DNA from: Aldehydirespirator sp965203575
Lineage (GTDB): Bacteria; Actinomycetota; Acidimicrobiia; Acidimicrobiales; Aldehydirespiratoraceae
Assembly (NCBI GenBank): GCA_965203575.1
Contig: OZ241894.1
Span: 1,612,001 to 1,676,000 of the forward strand
DNA length: 64,000 nt
Reading direction: 5' to 3'
The notes beneath the pieces are model-generated. The model was not told the DNA's origin and searched no databases. It was given only the letters and a program-made list of their open reading frames with translations. Position numbers and translations under genes: made by a program. Shown here piece after piece: positions 1-8,692 of the stretch (position 1 is the stretch's first letter; each line of letters starts with the position of its first letter).

Positions 1-2311
1 TCCGTTGCCCGACGAACCGGCGGCGGAAGAGTCCGTGACTCCGTTGCCCGACGAACCCGTGGAGGACCCCGCCGCAGCGACTCCCGGCGAACCGGCGGCC
101 GGTGACACCGACCAGTCGTCGATCGAGGACACGCCCGCCGATGACGCGATGAGACCTTCGCTCGGGTTCTGGTCCCGGATCTCCACCAAGCTCTATGTGG
201 GCATCGGCGGAGCGGTGGCCTTGACGCTGGCCGCCAGCCTGGTCGGGTGGTTCTCCTTCAACCGTGTGGGCGATGCCCAGAGGCGGGTCAACGAGGGAAG
301 CGTTCCCGAACTGGCTGCCGCGTTCGGCGTCGCGCAGTACGGCGGGATCCTCGCCAACGCCGCGCCCACCCTGGCCGCCTCGGCCACGACTATGGAGCTG
401 TTCCAGCAGAGCCAGCAGATAGACCATACCGTCCTGACGTTCGAGGAGCAGATGGCGGTCCTCGAACAGAGCGACAGCGACGCCGCCAGCGTGGCCCGCA
501 TCCGCGAGAGTGCCGACACCCTGATCGCCAACATCGCCGAGATCCGGCGCGAGGTCTCGGAGAGGTTCGACATCGCCGAGCAGCGAACGGTGCAGCAGGC
601 GGAGCTCGTGAACCTGAGGGCTCAGGTGAGCGATGTCCTGGTCCCTGCCCTGGACGACCAGCTCTTCTACACCCTCACCGGCCACTCCGAGCTCGACACG
701 TCCCCGGTTCCGAGATCCGAGCACTTCTCGGAGGACGAGGTCTTCCGGTACCGGCGCCTGGCCGAGCTCGAAGCCGATGCCAACATCACCTCCGACCTCC
801 TGGCCAGCGCCTTCGCCCTGGACGATCAGAGCCTGCTGGAGCCGCTGCGGGAGCGCTTCGAAGCGGCGGCCGGCCGGATCGACAGGAACCTGCTGACGTT
901 GCAGGGAACGCAGTTCCATGCCGACGCGGCCCCGATCTTCTCCCGCCTGCGGGAGCTGGGACTCGGCGCGGAGAACTCATTCGACCTCGCAGCCAGCGAG
1001 TTCACGATCATCGCGCACCACCAAGAGCTCCTGGACCAGAACAGCCAGCTCTCGCTCACGCTGGTCTCCGAGGTCGACAGCCTGGTGCGGGCCTCCCAGG
1101 ACCGGGCCGCGGAGGCCACCACCGCGTCCGAGCAGGCCATCGCCACCGCACGAACCCTGCTGCTGGCCATCAGCGCGTTCAGCATCGTGGGCGCCCTGTT
1201 CATCATCTGGTTCTTCGTGGGCAAGGCTCTGGTGCGGCGCATCGCGTTGCTGTCGGACTGGATGAGACGCATGGCCGGCGGCGACCTCGAGGTCACCGTC
1301 CCGATCACCGGCCGGGACGAGGTCGCGGACATGGCCGCGACCTTGGAAGTGTTCCGGCGCCACGCCCTGGAGGTCCAGCGCCTCAACCTGGTCGAGCAGC
1401 TCGCCACGGAGCTGCAGGGCAAGAACGAGCAGCTCGAAGGGGTACTGGCCGAGCTGCAGAAGGCCCAGGACCAGATCGTCACCCGTGAGAAGCTGGCCGC
1501 TCTGGGCGAGCTCACCGCAGGAGTCGCCCATGAGATCAAGAACCCCTTGAACTTCGTGAAGAACTTCGCCGAGGCCTCCGAGGAGCTCATCGACGAGCTC
1601 AAGGAACTGCTGGAGGACATCGGTGACGACATCAGCGACGACAACAAGGACTATGTCAATGAGATCGCCAGCGATCTGACCGGCAACATCGAGCGCATCC
1701 GCTCCCACGGCGAACGAGCCGACCGCATCGTGCGCGACATGCTGATGATGGGACGCGACTCCGGCGAGTGGCAGCTGACCGACATCAACGACCTGCTGGA
1801 GCAGCACGCCCAACTGTCATTCCACAGCGCCCGGGCTCTGGACTCGGACTTCCAGCTCGACATCCAGCAGGACCTCGACCCGGATGTGGGCCAGCTGAAG
1901 GTGATCGCCCAGGATCTGGGGCGGGTGTTCCTGAACATGGTGACCAACGCGGGCCACGCCACCAACGACCGCCACCGGGCCGAGATCGCGGCCGGCAACA
2001 AGGGCTTTCTGCCCACCATCTGGCTCAAGACGACGCGGTCCAACGATCACGTCGAGGTCCGCATCCGTGACAACGGCACGGGCATGCCCCCCGATGTGAT
2101 CGAGAAGATCTTCAACCCGTTCTTCACCACCAAGCCGACCAACCAGGGCACCGGTCTCGGCCTGTCCATCTCCAGCGACATCATCCGCCGTCACGGCGGC
2201 AACATCGCAGTCGAGTCCGAGCCCGGCGAGTTCACCGAGATGTGCATCACCCTGCCGGTGGAGGCGCCACTGGAGGCCGAGCAGGCCGACGCGGGCGATT
2301 CCTGGGTCTAA
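1..2311 (+). CDS. sensor histidine kinase with HAMP domain (5' end outside window)
   Basis: Membrane sensor kinase of a two-component system, which autophosphorylates on His and passes the phosphate to a response regulator not seen here. The frame is open at the window edge, so the N-terminus is missing. Numbering from the first in-window start (nt 5): an acidic Pro/Glu-rich stretch to about 50, TM helix 62-85, a periplasmic helical domain of about 290 residues, TM 382-406, HAMP 406-460, a coiled coil, and a HisKA motif GVAHEIKNPL with H509. The ATPase has an N box near 644, DNGTGMPP near 689 and GTGLGLS near 716. ATG at 149 is an alternative start just before TM1. The stop lies 4 nt from the convergent MpaB-like gene. 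Confidence 0.9.
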   Translation, partial: PLPDEPAAEESVTPLPDEPVEDPAAATPGEPAAGDTDQSSIEDTPADDAMRPSLGFWSRISTKLYVGIGGAVALTLAASLVGWFSFNRVGDAQRRVNEGSVPELAAAFGVAQYGGILANAAPTLAASATTMELFQQSQQIDHTVLTFEEQMAVLEQSDSDAASVARIRESADTLIANIAEIRREVSERFDIAEQRTVQQAELVNLRAQVSDVLVPALDDQLFYTLTGHSELDTSPVPRSEHFSEDEVFRYRRLAELEADANITSDLLASAFALDDQSLLEPLRERFEAAAGRIDRNLLTLQGTQFHADAAPIFSRLRELGLGAENSFDLAASEFTIIAHHQELLDQNSQLSLTLVSEVDSLVRASQDRAAEATTASEQAIATARTLLLAISAFSIVGALFIIWFFVGKALVRRIALLSDWMRRMAGGDLEVTVPITGRDEVADMAATLEVFRRHALEVQRLNLVEQLATELQGKNEQLEGVLAELQKAQDQIVTREKLAALGELTAGVAHEIKNPLNFVKNFAEASEELIDELKELLEDIGDDISDDNKDYVNEIASDLTGNIERIRSHGERADRIVRDMLMMGRDSGEWQLTDINDLLEQHAQLSFHSARALDSDFQLDIQQDLDPDVGQLKVIAQDLGRVFLNMVTNAGHATNDRHRAEIAAGNKGFLPTIWLKTTRSNDHVEVRIRDNGTGMPPDVIEKIFNPFFTTKPTNQGTGLGLSISSDIIRRHGGNIAVESEPGEFTEMCITLPVEAPLEAEQADAGDSWV

Positions 2312-2315
2312 GTCC

Positions 2316-3551
2316 TCACCACCGCCGGGATTCCTCGGCGTGGACATGGTCGGGAAGCTTGTAGTCGATGTTCAGCCCTTGCAGGGCCGAAACTTCGAGC
2401 AGCGTGTTGAACGCGGTGAAGTTCGACTCCCTGCTCAGCCTCGGGAGCCGCCTGTTGATGAAGCGGTGGTAGCGCCGCTGCATACGGAACCACGGCAGCA
2501 CGCCGGCGGTGCGACCGGACGGATACTGGAGTTTGTCGGCCACTGAGCTGCCAATCATGGCGCGAGACACCGTGAAGATGTACTTGGCGAGCTTCCGGCG
2601 ATCAGCCGGAACGGTGATCCCTGCAACGACAGGGGCGGAGTTGACCAGTGAGCTGGCCATGACGATCGACTCCATGCCCGGCTCGGGCTCGCACAGCCCG
2701 CCGATCTTGAACAGCTCCAAGGCGTCGGCGTAGTCGTCGTAGAGGATCGTCTCGGGGACCCCCATCAAGTGCCCCGAGTACCGCCAGACCGCCATGAAGC
2801 TGTCGCGCTCCTCGTCGTCGTAGGCGGCGCCCAGGCTCTTCATGTGCTGGAGCATCCTCGCTGAGAAGGCGGTCAGCGCATAGCCGACATGGGCCGCGCT
2901 GATCGGCACTCCCCATGCCGGGGTGTCCCATTCATCGGAATAGTCGAAGAGCTGCCTGACCTTGGCGTGCACCAGCCGGATCCGCACCGACAGCCTCCAG
3001 CCGTCGCCCCGGGTCTCCAGGCCTCCCGGCAGCAGGATCTCGATCATGTGGCGGTTGTTCTGCCTCAGGCGCCTGACCCCCTGGTCGCGCAACCGGCCCG
3101 TGATGAAGAAAGACTTGGCGATGGTGGTCGTGAACCCTTCGACCAGCACACCGCCGAGCATCGCGGCCAGACACGCTGACGAGTCGCGGTGGAATGTGCG
3201 GATGCCGCCGACGAAACCGTCGATGTCGACCCAGTCGGGGATGGTCTCCAGCTCCTCGATGAAGGCGTGCACCGCGGGCGGAGCGTCCTTGAGAGCCGGA
3301 TCGTCGGGGTCCTCGATAGCAGCCCAGATCAGCCGGTCCGCGTCCCGCTCCGGAACGGCGGTGAGCTGTGCCATCATCTCGTCGCACACCGGGTCCGCGA
3401 CCATCGTGTGAACGATGTAGTTCCGAGCCCGGTCGGGATCGACGGCTCGAGCCCTTTCGTAGGACTTGGCGTAATCGGAGGGGACTACCAGTGGCGCGGT
3501 GCCTTCAGACCCTCCGGCGCTGGACTCGGCTTTCTGATCATCCTGCCCCAT
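2316..3551 (-). CDS. oxygenase MpaB family protein (DUF2236)
   Basis: 411 residues. It belongs to the MpaB/latex-clearing-protein (DUF2236) superfamily, haem-dependent oxygenases whose physiological substrates are mostly unknown in bacteria. Family hallmarks seen: the helical core around HRDSSACLAAMLGG, GRLRDQGVRRLRQNNRH, RIRLVHAKVRQLF and VWRYSGHLMGVPE. No signal peptide or membrane helix is evident, so it is probably cytosolic or peripheral. I chose the ATG at 3551, preceded by GAAAGG about 10 nt upstream; an in-frame GTG at 3578 would add 9 residues. It stands alone between the convergent kinase and the FAD oxidoreductase. The family call is firm, the substrate is not known. Confidence 0.8.
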   Translation of the reverse strand: MGQDDQKAESSAGGSEGTAPLVVPSDYAKSYERARAVDPDRARNYIVHTMVADPVCDEMMAQLTAVPERDADRLIWAAIEDPDDPALKDAPPAVHAFIEELETIPDWVDIDGFVGGIRTFHRDSSACLAAMLGGVLVEGFTTTIAKSFFITGRLRDQGVRRLRQNNRHMIEILLPGGLETRGDGWRLSVRIRLVHAKVRQLFDYSDEWDTPAWGVPISAAHVGYALTAFSARMLQHMKSLGAAYDDEERDSFMAVWRYSGHLMGVPETILYDDYADALELFKIGGLCEPEPGMESIVMASSLVNSAPVVAGITVPADRRKLAKYIFTVSRAMIGSSVADKLQYPSGRTAGVLPWFRMQRRYHRFINRRLPRLSRESNFTAFNTLLEVSALQGLNIDYKLPDHVHAEESRRW

Positions 3552-3639
3552 TGAGGACACGCCTTTCGGACGTTGCACCTACAACCCCGTGAAGCGTATC
3601 CGCTACGTGCCAGCCGGCATGTAGCGGACCCAGGCGGGC

Positions 3640-4971
3640 TCAGCTCCAGGGGTAGGGCGAGTTGCTAACCGGGTGGAGCTTGCCCTCGGCGTAGCGCGAC
3701 CACCGGAACGGCTCCAGCAACGCCTGGGGATCGCCCAGCAGTTCGGAGGCCACCAGCGTGCCGACGCCGATCATCTTGTAGCCGTGGTTCGAGTCGGCAA
3801 TGAAGTAGACGTTGTCGCAGAACGTGTCGAACACCGGGAAGTTGTCGGGCGAGAAGCTGCCGATGCCGCCGGAGGGCTCGGTGCTCATGAGATGCGACTT
3901 GCCCTCGAAGCGCTTCTGGCAGTGAGCCAGCGCCGCGGTCCATGTGCGGTAGAAGTTCTCGCCCACAATGAAGTCGGGGGAGTCGGGCCCGTAGGGGTCG
4001 ACGGCCACCTCGTCGGCCGGCTTGTCCACCACGTAGGGCACGTAGCCGCCCTGCACGCCGCCGAAGCTGAAGTCGGGCTTGTAGTAGATGCCCCACGGGC
4101 CCTCGGTGACCAGCCCAGCCTCGTCGTAGAGATCGACGTCGGTGTCGACGTGGACCACGGGCGGCATGTTGCCGTCGTTGTCGGTGAGATAGCCGGGATC
4201 GACGGCGAGCGTGCCCTCCTGGAGGCACATGTACGTCCAGGTGGGCCGGCGATGGAGGCGGCCGTCACGGCCGAGCACGTCGACGCTGAACGGCAGGTCG
4301 AGCATGGCCCATATCTGCTGCACCCACGGACCGACCGCCACCACCACCTGCTCGCAGGCGACCGGACCCTGGTCGGTGAGCACCGCGGTGACGGCTCCGG
4401 AGGCGTCGCGGTCGAAGCCGGTCACGGTGACGCCGCCCACGACGGCAACTCCCTGGGCCTCGGCCTTCTCGAGCAGTCCCTTGAGCGACGCCATGTTGTT
4501 GGCGTAGCCGCCGCGGTGCTCATGCAGCACGCTGGTGATGCCCCGGGCCTGCCAGTCGTGGAAGATCCCGCGCATGTAGCGAGCCGACTCGGTGGCACCC
4601 TCGATGAAGGTCGACGAGTAGCCGATGGCCTTCTGCTGCTCGTGGATCGAGGCCACGTCGGACCGCATGGCCTCGTGGCTTATCTGCAGGTAGCCCACCG
4701 GATGGTAGGAGAACGCCTCCGGGTCGCTCTCCCAGACGTCAACGCAGTGGGACATCAGCTCGCGCATGGCCGGCTGGAAGTAGTTGTTGCGAACGACGCC
4801 GCAGGCGATGCCTGAGGCACCCGCACCGACGCCGGTCTTGTCGATCACGACCACATCGTCGCCCGACCCGCGGCCGGACGACTTGAGGTCCCGGGCCAGG
4901 CTCCAGGCGGTCGACAGACCGTGGATGCCGGCGCCGATGATCACATAGCGCGCTGCGGCGGGAAGTCCCAT
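3640..4971 (-). CDS. FAD-dependent amine oxidoreductase, DAO/SoxB (sarcosine oxidase beta-like) family
   Basis: 443 residues. An N-terminal dinucleotide fold reads YVIIGAGIHGLSTAWSLA, followed by the DAO substrate domain (GGYANNMASLKGLL) and a C-terminal FAD-binding PDNFPVFD and SNHGYKMIGVG region. This fold oxidises secondary or tertiary amines such as sarcosine, dimethylglycine or N-methylglutamate. It is last in the six-gene minus-strand operon; ATG has AGGAGGG 9 nt upstream. In N-methylglutamate dehydrogenase the MgdA subunit is a SoxB-like protein of this kind, but the partner subunits MgdB, C and D are not present in the window. Oxidation of an N-methylated amino acid is therefore an inference from context. 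Confidence 0.85.
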   Translation of the reverse strand: MGLPAAARYVIIGAGIHGLSTAWSLARDLKSSGRGSGDDVVVIDKTGVGAGASGIACGVVRNNYFQPAMRELMSHCVDVWESDPEAFSYHPVGYLQISHEAMRSDVASIHEQQKAIGYSSTFIEGATESARYMRGIFHDWQARGITSVLHEHRGGYANNMASLKGLLEKAEAQGVAVVGGVTVTGFDRDASGAVTAVLTDQGPVACEQVVVAVGPWVQQIWAMLDLPFSVDVLGRDGRLHRRPTWTYMCLQEGTLAVDPGYLTDNDGNMPPVVHVDTDVDLYDEAGLVTEGPWGIYYKPDFSFGGVQGGYVPYVVDKPADEVAVDPYGPDSPDFIVGENFYRTWTAALAHCQKRFEGKSHLMSTEPSGGIGSFSPDNFPVFDTFCDNVYFIADSNHGYKMIGVGTLVASELLGDPQALLEPFRWSRYAEGKLHPVSNSPYPWS

Positions 4972-5013
4972 GACTGCTGACCCTCCTTGCCTGTTCGACC
5001 TGCGACCGGCTGC

Positions 5014-5469
5014 CTAATGGCCGGCGGGGGCGGTCCAACCCTCCAGCACCGGCTGCTTCCAGTCGGTGCCCACGATCGGTGAGTCCTCCACCCACGGTCC
5101 CAGCTCCACCTGCGGGAACTTGCAGTGGATGTCCTTGAGAGTAATCCCGTAGGAGTTGCCGTCGGTGAGATGCCTGATGAGCACCTTGCGGGCGATCTCG
5201 TCCTCACGCCCTGCGGGGATGTCGAAGTAGATCTTCAGGAACGAGTTCGAGTAGCGGTCGAACACCGCGGGAACCCCGTCCTCCTCCAGCAGGGTGATGT
5301 CCTCCAGCCAGTTGATGTCCTGTCCGGGAGTGGCGGCCAGCAGGTCGATGCCCTCGACCAGGGACATGTCCTCCTGGTAGGCGAAGCGCTTTCCCGCCAA
5401 CACCTCGGCATCGATGGCAACCGTTCGGGTCTCGCGCGAGCTCTCGCCCGTGCTCGCCGATCCAGCCAT
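5014..5469 (-). CDS. unrecognised 151-residue protein in glutamate-synthase-like operon
   Basis: I do not recognise this family. It is 151 residues, acidic and soluble, with no signal peptide, membrane helix or cysteine pairs (one Cys, in IHCKFP). Segments such as VFDRYSNSFLKIYFDIPAG, IARKVLIRHLTDGN and LKDIHCKFPQVELGPW look like a compact alpha/beta domain. ATG at 5469 has GGAGG 9 nt upstream, placed in the 3' end of the preceding FMN gene, whose stop is 2 nt upstream of this start, so translation is probably coupled. Its place between the FMN glutamate-synthase subunit and the SoxB-like oxidase suggests a subunit or chaperone of one of them. It does not look like SoxD, SoxA or SoxG. Confidence 0.8.
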   Translation of the reverse strand: MAGSASTGESSRETRTVAIDAEVLAGKRFAYQEDMSLVEGIDLLAATPGQDINWLEDITLLEEDGVPAVFDRYSNSFLKIYFDIPAGREDEIARKVLIRHLTDGNSYGITLKDIHCKFPQVELGPWVEDSPIVGTDWKQPVLEGWTAPAGH

Positions 5470-5471
5470 TC

Positions 5472-6866
5472 TCACATACCTCCGTCGATCACGTGCTTGT
5501 CGAACAGGTCCCGGATCTCGGCGAGGGTGCGCTCCTCGGTGACGCCGGGTATGTAGTTGGTTCCGGCCAGGGGCACCTTGGCCATGGCCGCGGCCTCGTG
5601 GGTGAGGGCGGCCAGGTCCTCGGGCTCCAGCGAGTGGATGTCGGTCTTGCCGCACGCCCGGGCCAGCATCTGCACTTCCATGGTCAGGGTGATCAGGAAG
5701 TTGTAGACCCGCAGGGCGGCCTCGTCGACGTCGAGACGCTTGCGCAGCTCCACGTCCTGGGTGGCCACGCCCACCGGGCAGCGACCGGTGTGGCAGTGGT
5801 AGCACTCACCGGCGGGGACGCCGATGGTGCCCTCGTAGTCGGTGACGCCGGGGATCTCCTTGTTGCAGTTGAGCGCCATCAGCGCGGCGGTGCCCAATGC
5901 GACCGCGTTGGCCCCGAGGGCCAGGCACTTGGCCACATCGCCGCCGTTGCGGATGCCGCCCGCCACCACCAGGTCGATGTCGTCGGCCAGGCCCACGTCC
6001 TCGAGGGCCCGGCGGGCCTCGGGGATGGCCGCCATCAGTGGGATCCCCGTCTCCTCGGTGGCGAGGTGGGGGCCCGCGCCGGTACCGCCCTCGGCGCCGT
6101 CGAGGTAGATCACGTCGGGGCCGCACTTGGCCGCCATGCGCACATCGTCGTAGACCCGGGCCGAGCCCAGCTTGAGCTGGATGGGGATCTGGTAGTCGGT
6201 GGCCTCCCGGATCTCCTGGATCTTGAGCGACAGGTCGTCGGGGCCGAGCCAGTCCGGGTGCCGGGCCGGGGAGCGCTGGTCGATGCCGGCGGGCAGCGAG
6301 CGCATCTCGGCCACCTGCTCGGTCACCTTCTGGCCCATGAGGTGGCCGCCCAGGCCGACCTTGCAGCCCTGGCCGATGAAGAACTCCACCGCGTCGGCCA
6401 GCATCAGGTGGTGGGGGTTGAAACCGTAGCGGCTCTGGATGATCTGGTAGTACCACTTGGTGGACAGGTCGCGCTCGGGCGGGATCATCCCTCCCTCGCC
6501 CGAGCAGGTCGCGGTGCCAGCCATGGAGGCGCCCTTGGCCAGGGCCATCTTGGCCTCCAGCGACAACGCGCCGAAGCTCATCCCGGTGATGTACACGGGG
6601 ACTTCGAGCTCCAGCGGCTTGGCCGCGAAGCGCGACCCGATCACCGTCTTGGTCTCGCACTTCTCGCGGTAGCCCTCGATCACGAACCGGGTGAGCGTTC
6701 CGGGCAGGAACACCAGCTCGTCCCAGTGGGGGATCTTCTTGAAGATGGAGAAGCCCCTCATCCGGTACCGGCCCAGCTCGGACTTCACGTGGATGTCGTT
6801 GATGACCTCCGGAGTGAAGATCCGGCTCTTGCCGAGGACGTCTGTGCTCTTGTTGACTTCGGCCAT
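5472..6866 (-). CDS. FMN/Fe-S glutamate synthase-like subunit (GltS large-subunit central domain; MgsC/GlxD-like)
   Basis: 464 residues corresponding to the FMN-binding TIM barrel of glutamate synthase. Seen: GMSFGALSLEAKMALAKGA (95-113), the glycine loop DGAEGGTGAGP (256-266), GGIRNGGDVAKCLALGA (303-319) and the cluster cysteines C355, C358 and C363 in GECYHCHTGRCPVGVATQ. It receives ammonia or an amine-derived nitrogen and transfers it to a 2-oxo acid at FMN. The amidotransferase and GXGXG parts are separate proteins encoded upstream, as in MgsABC (N-methylglutamate synthase) and GlxBCD. It starts with ATG 12 nt after the GXGXG gene. Which of the two systems it belongs to is not settled. 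Confidence 0.9.
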   Translation of the reverse strand: MAEVNKSTDVLGKSRIFTPEVINDIHVKSELGRYRMRGFSIFKKIPHWDELVFLPGTLTRFVIEGYREKCETKTVIGSRFAAKPLELEVPVYITGMSFGALSLEAKMALAKGASMAGTATCSGEGGMIPPERDLSTKWYYQIIQSRYGFNPHHLMLADAVEFFIGQGCKVGLGGHLMGQKVTEQVAEMRSLPAGIDQRSPARHPDWLGPDDLSLKIQEIREATDYQIPIQLKLGSARVYDDVRMAAKCGPDVIYLDGAEGGTGAGPHLATEETGIPLMAAIPEARRALEDVGLADDIDLVVAGGIRNGGDVAKCLALGANAVALGTAALMALNCNKEIPGVTDYEGTIGVPAGECYHCHTGRCPVGVATQDVELRKRLDVDEAALRVYNFLITLTMEVQMLARACGKTDIHSLEPEDLAALTHEAAAMAKVPLAGTNYIPGVTEERTLAEIRDLFDKHVIDGGM

Positions 6867-6878
6867 GTTCCTGTCCCC

Positions 6879-7673
6879 CTAATGGATCACGAGCTTGCGT
6901 TCGGAGGGCTCCAGCGCGTCGTAGTTGTGGAGCTGCTTGCCGCACACGAACTTCTGGAACTCGGGCGGGTCGCCGATCCCGTGGATGCGGAACTTGCGCT
7001 CGATCAGCTCGGTGTCGGCATCGTCCCAATCACCGGGCACGCAGTCCACGCCCAGGGAGCGCACCCTGCCGGCCACGTAGATGGCGCCGTCGTACATGGA
7101 GTCGCCCAGGTTCATGCCGGCGTCGCCGCAGATGATCTGGCGGCCCCGCTGCATCATGAACCCGGTGTTGATGCCGACGTCGCCGGTGACGATGATCGTG
7201 CCGCCCTTCTGGTCGATGCCGGTGCGGGCCCCGACGTCGCCCTTGACGATGAGGTCTCCGCCACGGATGGCCGCACCGGTGAGCGACCCGGCGCTGCGCT
7301 CGATGGTCACCACTCCCGACATCATGTTCTCGGCCACCGACCAGCCCACCCGGCCGTTGATGGTGACCTCGGGACCGTCGATGAGCCCGCAGGCGAACCA
7401 GCCCGGGCTGCCCTCGAAGTGGATGCGGCAGCGCTTGAGAATGCCCACCGCCAGCGAGTGCTTGGACGCCGGGTTGAGCACGGTCACGTCACCGACGCCG
7501 TCGTTGTAGATGAGTTGGCGCAGCGCCATGTTGATCTGGCGGATCGTCAGGTCGGCCGCGTCGAAGCGAGCCCGATCACCATCGACCTCGATGTTGTCGG
7601 GCATGTCGGCATGGGGCTCCACCAGACCCCGGGCGTCGTAGCTGACGCCGCTGCGCGAGCCTGAACCTGGCAT
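6879..7673 (-). CDS. GXGXG-domain protein (glutamate synthase C-terminal-like; MgsB/GlxC-like)
   Basis: 264 residues forming a right-handed beta helix typical of the glutamate synthase C-terminal domain. Repeated turns such as GGDLIVKGDVGARTG, GGTIIVTGDVGINTG and CGDAGMNLG are visible from about residue 110 to 225. In full-length GltB this domain is structural and helps form the ammonia channel; here it is a stand-alone subunit between the amidotransferase and FMN subunits. I chose ATG at 7673, which sits 6 nt after AGGGG, rather than the GTG three bases upstream, whose spacing would be too short. Confidence 0.88.
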   Translation of the reverse strand: MPGSGSRSGVSYDARGLVEPHADMPDNIEVDGDRARFDAADLTIRQINMALRQLIYNDGVGDVTVLNPASKHSLAVGILKRCRIHFEGSPGWFACGLIDGPEVTINGRVGWSVAENMMSGVVTIERSAGSLTGAAIRGGDLIVKGDVGARTGIDQKGGTIIVTGDVGINTGFMMQRGRQIICGDAGMNLGDSMYDGAIYVAGRVRSLGVDCVPGDWDDADTELIERKFRIHGIGDPPEFQKFVCGKQLHNYDALEPSERKLVIH

Positions 7674-7707
7674 CACTGTCCCCTTCCCGGTTTGCCGCCG
7701 TCGAGAA

Positions 7708-8637
7708 CTAGACCTGCCACACCAGCACCTCTCGCTCGTAAGGATCGCGGGTCTCCACCTCGCGCTTGACCAGCTCCCGGATGGCGACCTCCTCGGTGGC
7801 CACCGCCACCAGGGGGTCGGACTCGAACAGCACCAGCGGCTTGGCCGCCATCTCGTCCTTGGCGATGCCGAGCTCGTTGCCCGTGACGCAGACGTAGGTG
7901 AACACGCCGTCGAGGTCGTCGAGGCTGTGCTTCATGGCCGTCTCCAGCGACAGGCCCCGGGCCATGTACTCGGCCAGGTACACCGCGATGATCTCGGAGT
8001 CGCACTCGCTCTGGAAGCGATGACCGTGCTGTTCCAGACGCCGGCGCCACTGGTGGTAGTTGGTGAGCTGGCCGTTGTGGACCACGGCCACGTCCGCGAA
8101 CGGGTAGGCCCAGTACGGATGGGCACTGGCCAGGTCGACCTCGGACTCGGTGGCCATGCGCACATGACCGATGCCGTGGGTGCCCCGGAACGAGCCCAGC
8201 TTGTACTGGCCGCTGACCGTCTCGGCGTCCCCGAGATCCTTGATGATCTCCAGCGAGCTCCCCAGCGACAGCACCTCGCAGCCGGGAACGTCCTCGAGGT
8301 AGTCGGCCAAGGCCTTGAGGTCGCCGCCGTAGCGGATGGTGGCCCGGAAGGCGTAGCCGGTGTCACTGCTGACCGTGGCCACCTCGGCGCCGATCTTGGC
8401 CAGGCGCGACTCGACCTCGGCCCGGTTGCGCTCCAGGCGCTCCTCCATGCCGAAGCCGGTGCTCTTGTTGGGCTCGGCCAGAACGAACCGGATCACGACG
8501 AGGTCGTCGGCCGGTCCGTACACCGCGTAGCCGGTCGAGTCTGGCCCGCGGTGCTTCATCGACTGGAGCATGGCTGTGAGCTCGGCCCCGACATCGGCGG
8601 TGCCGTCCCGGTGGATCACGCCGGCTATGCCGCACAT
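7708..8637 (-). CDS. class II glutamine amidotransferase subunit (MgsA/GlxB-like)
   Basis: 309 residues. It starts MCGIAGVIHRDG, so after Met removal Cys is the N-terminal nucleophile of an Ntn-type glutaminase. Further conserved parts are GIGHVRMATES, VVHNGQLTNY and the SECDSEII segment. It releases ammonia from glutamine, or an alkylamine from a gamma-glutamylalkylamide if the system is MgsABC, for the FMN subunit. It lies 34 nt upstream of the GXGXG gene and 55 nt downstream of the glutamine-synthetase-like gene, in the same operon. Confidence 0.9.
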   Translation of the reverse strand: MCGIAGVIHRDGTADVGAELTAMLQSMKHRGPDSTGYAVYGPADDLVVIRFVLAEPNKSTGFGMEERLERNRAEVESRLAKIGAEVATVSSDTGYAFRATIRYGGDLKALADYLEDVPGCEVLSLGSSLEIIKDLGDAETVSGQYKLGSFRGTHGIGHVRMATESEVDLASAHPYWAYPFADVAVVHNGQLTNYHQWRRRLEQHGHRFQSECDSEIIAVYLAEYMARGLSLETAMKHSLDDLDGVFTYVCVTGNELGIAKDEMAAKPLVLFESDPLVAVATEEVAIRELVKREVETRDPYEREVLVWQV

Positions 8638-8692
8638 GGTGCTACCCCCTTGGTTGGTGTGGTTGTTCTGTTGCCCCTGGGGCTGTTGCCCG

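Noticed and set aside
5493..7664. A 723-codon open frame on the plus strand opposite the glutamate-synthase genes
   Set aside because: It is the antisense frame of strongly recognisable genes, kept open by GC-rich third positions; it has no domain and a composition of reversed codons.
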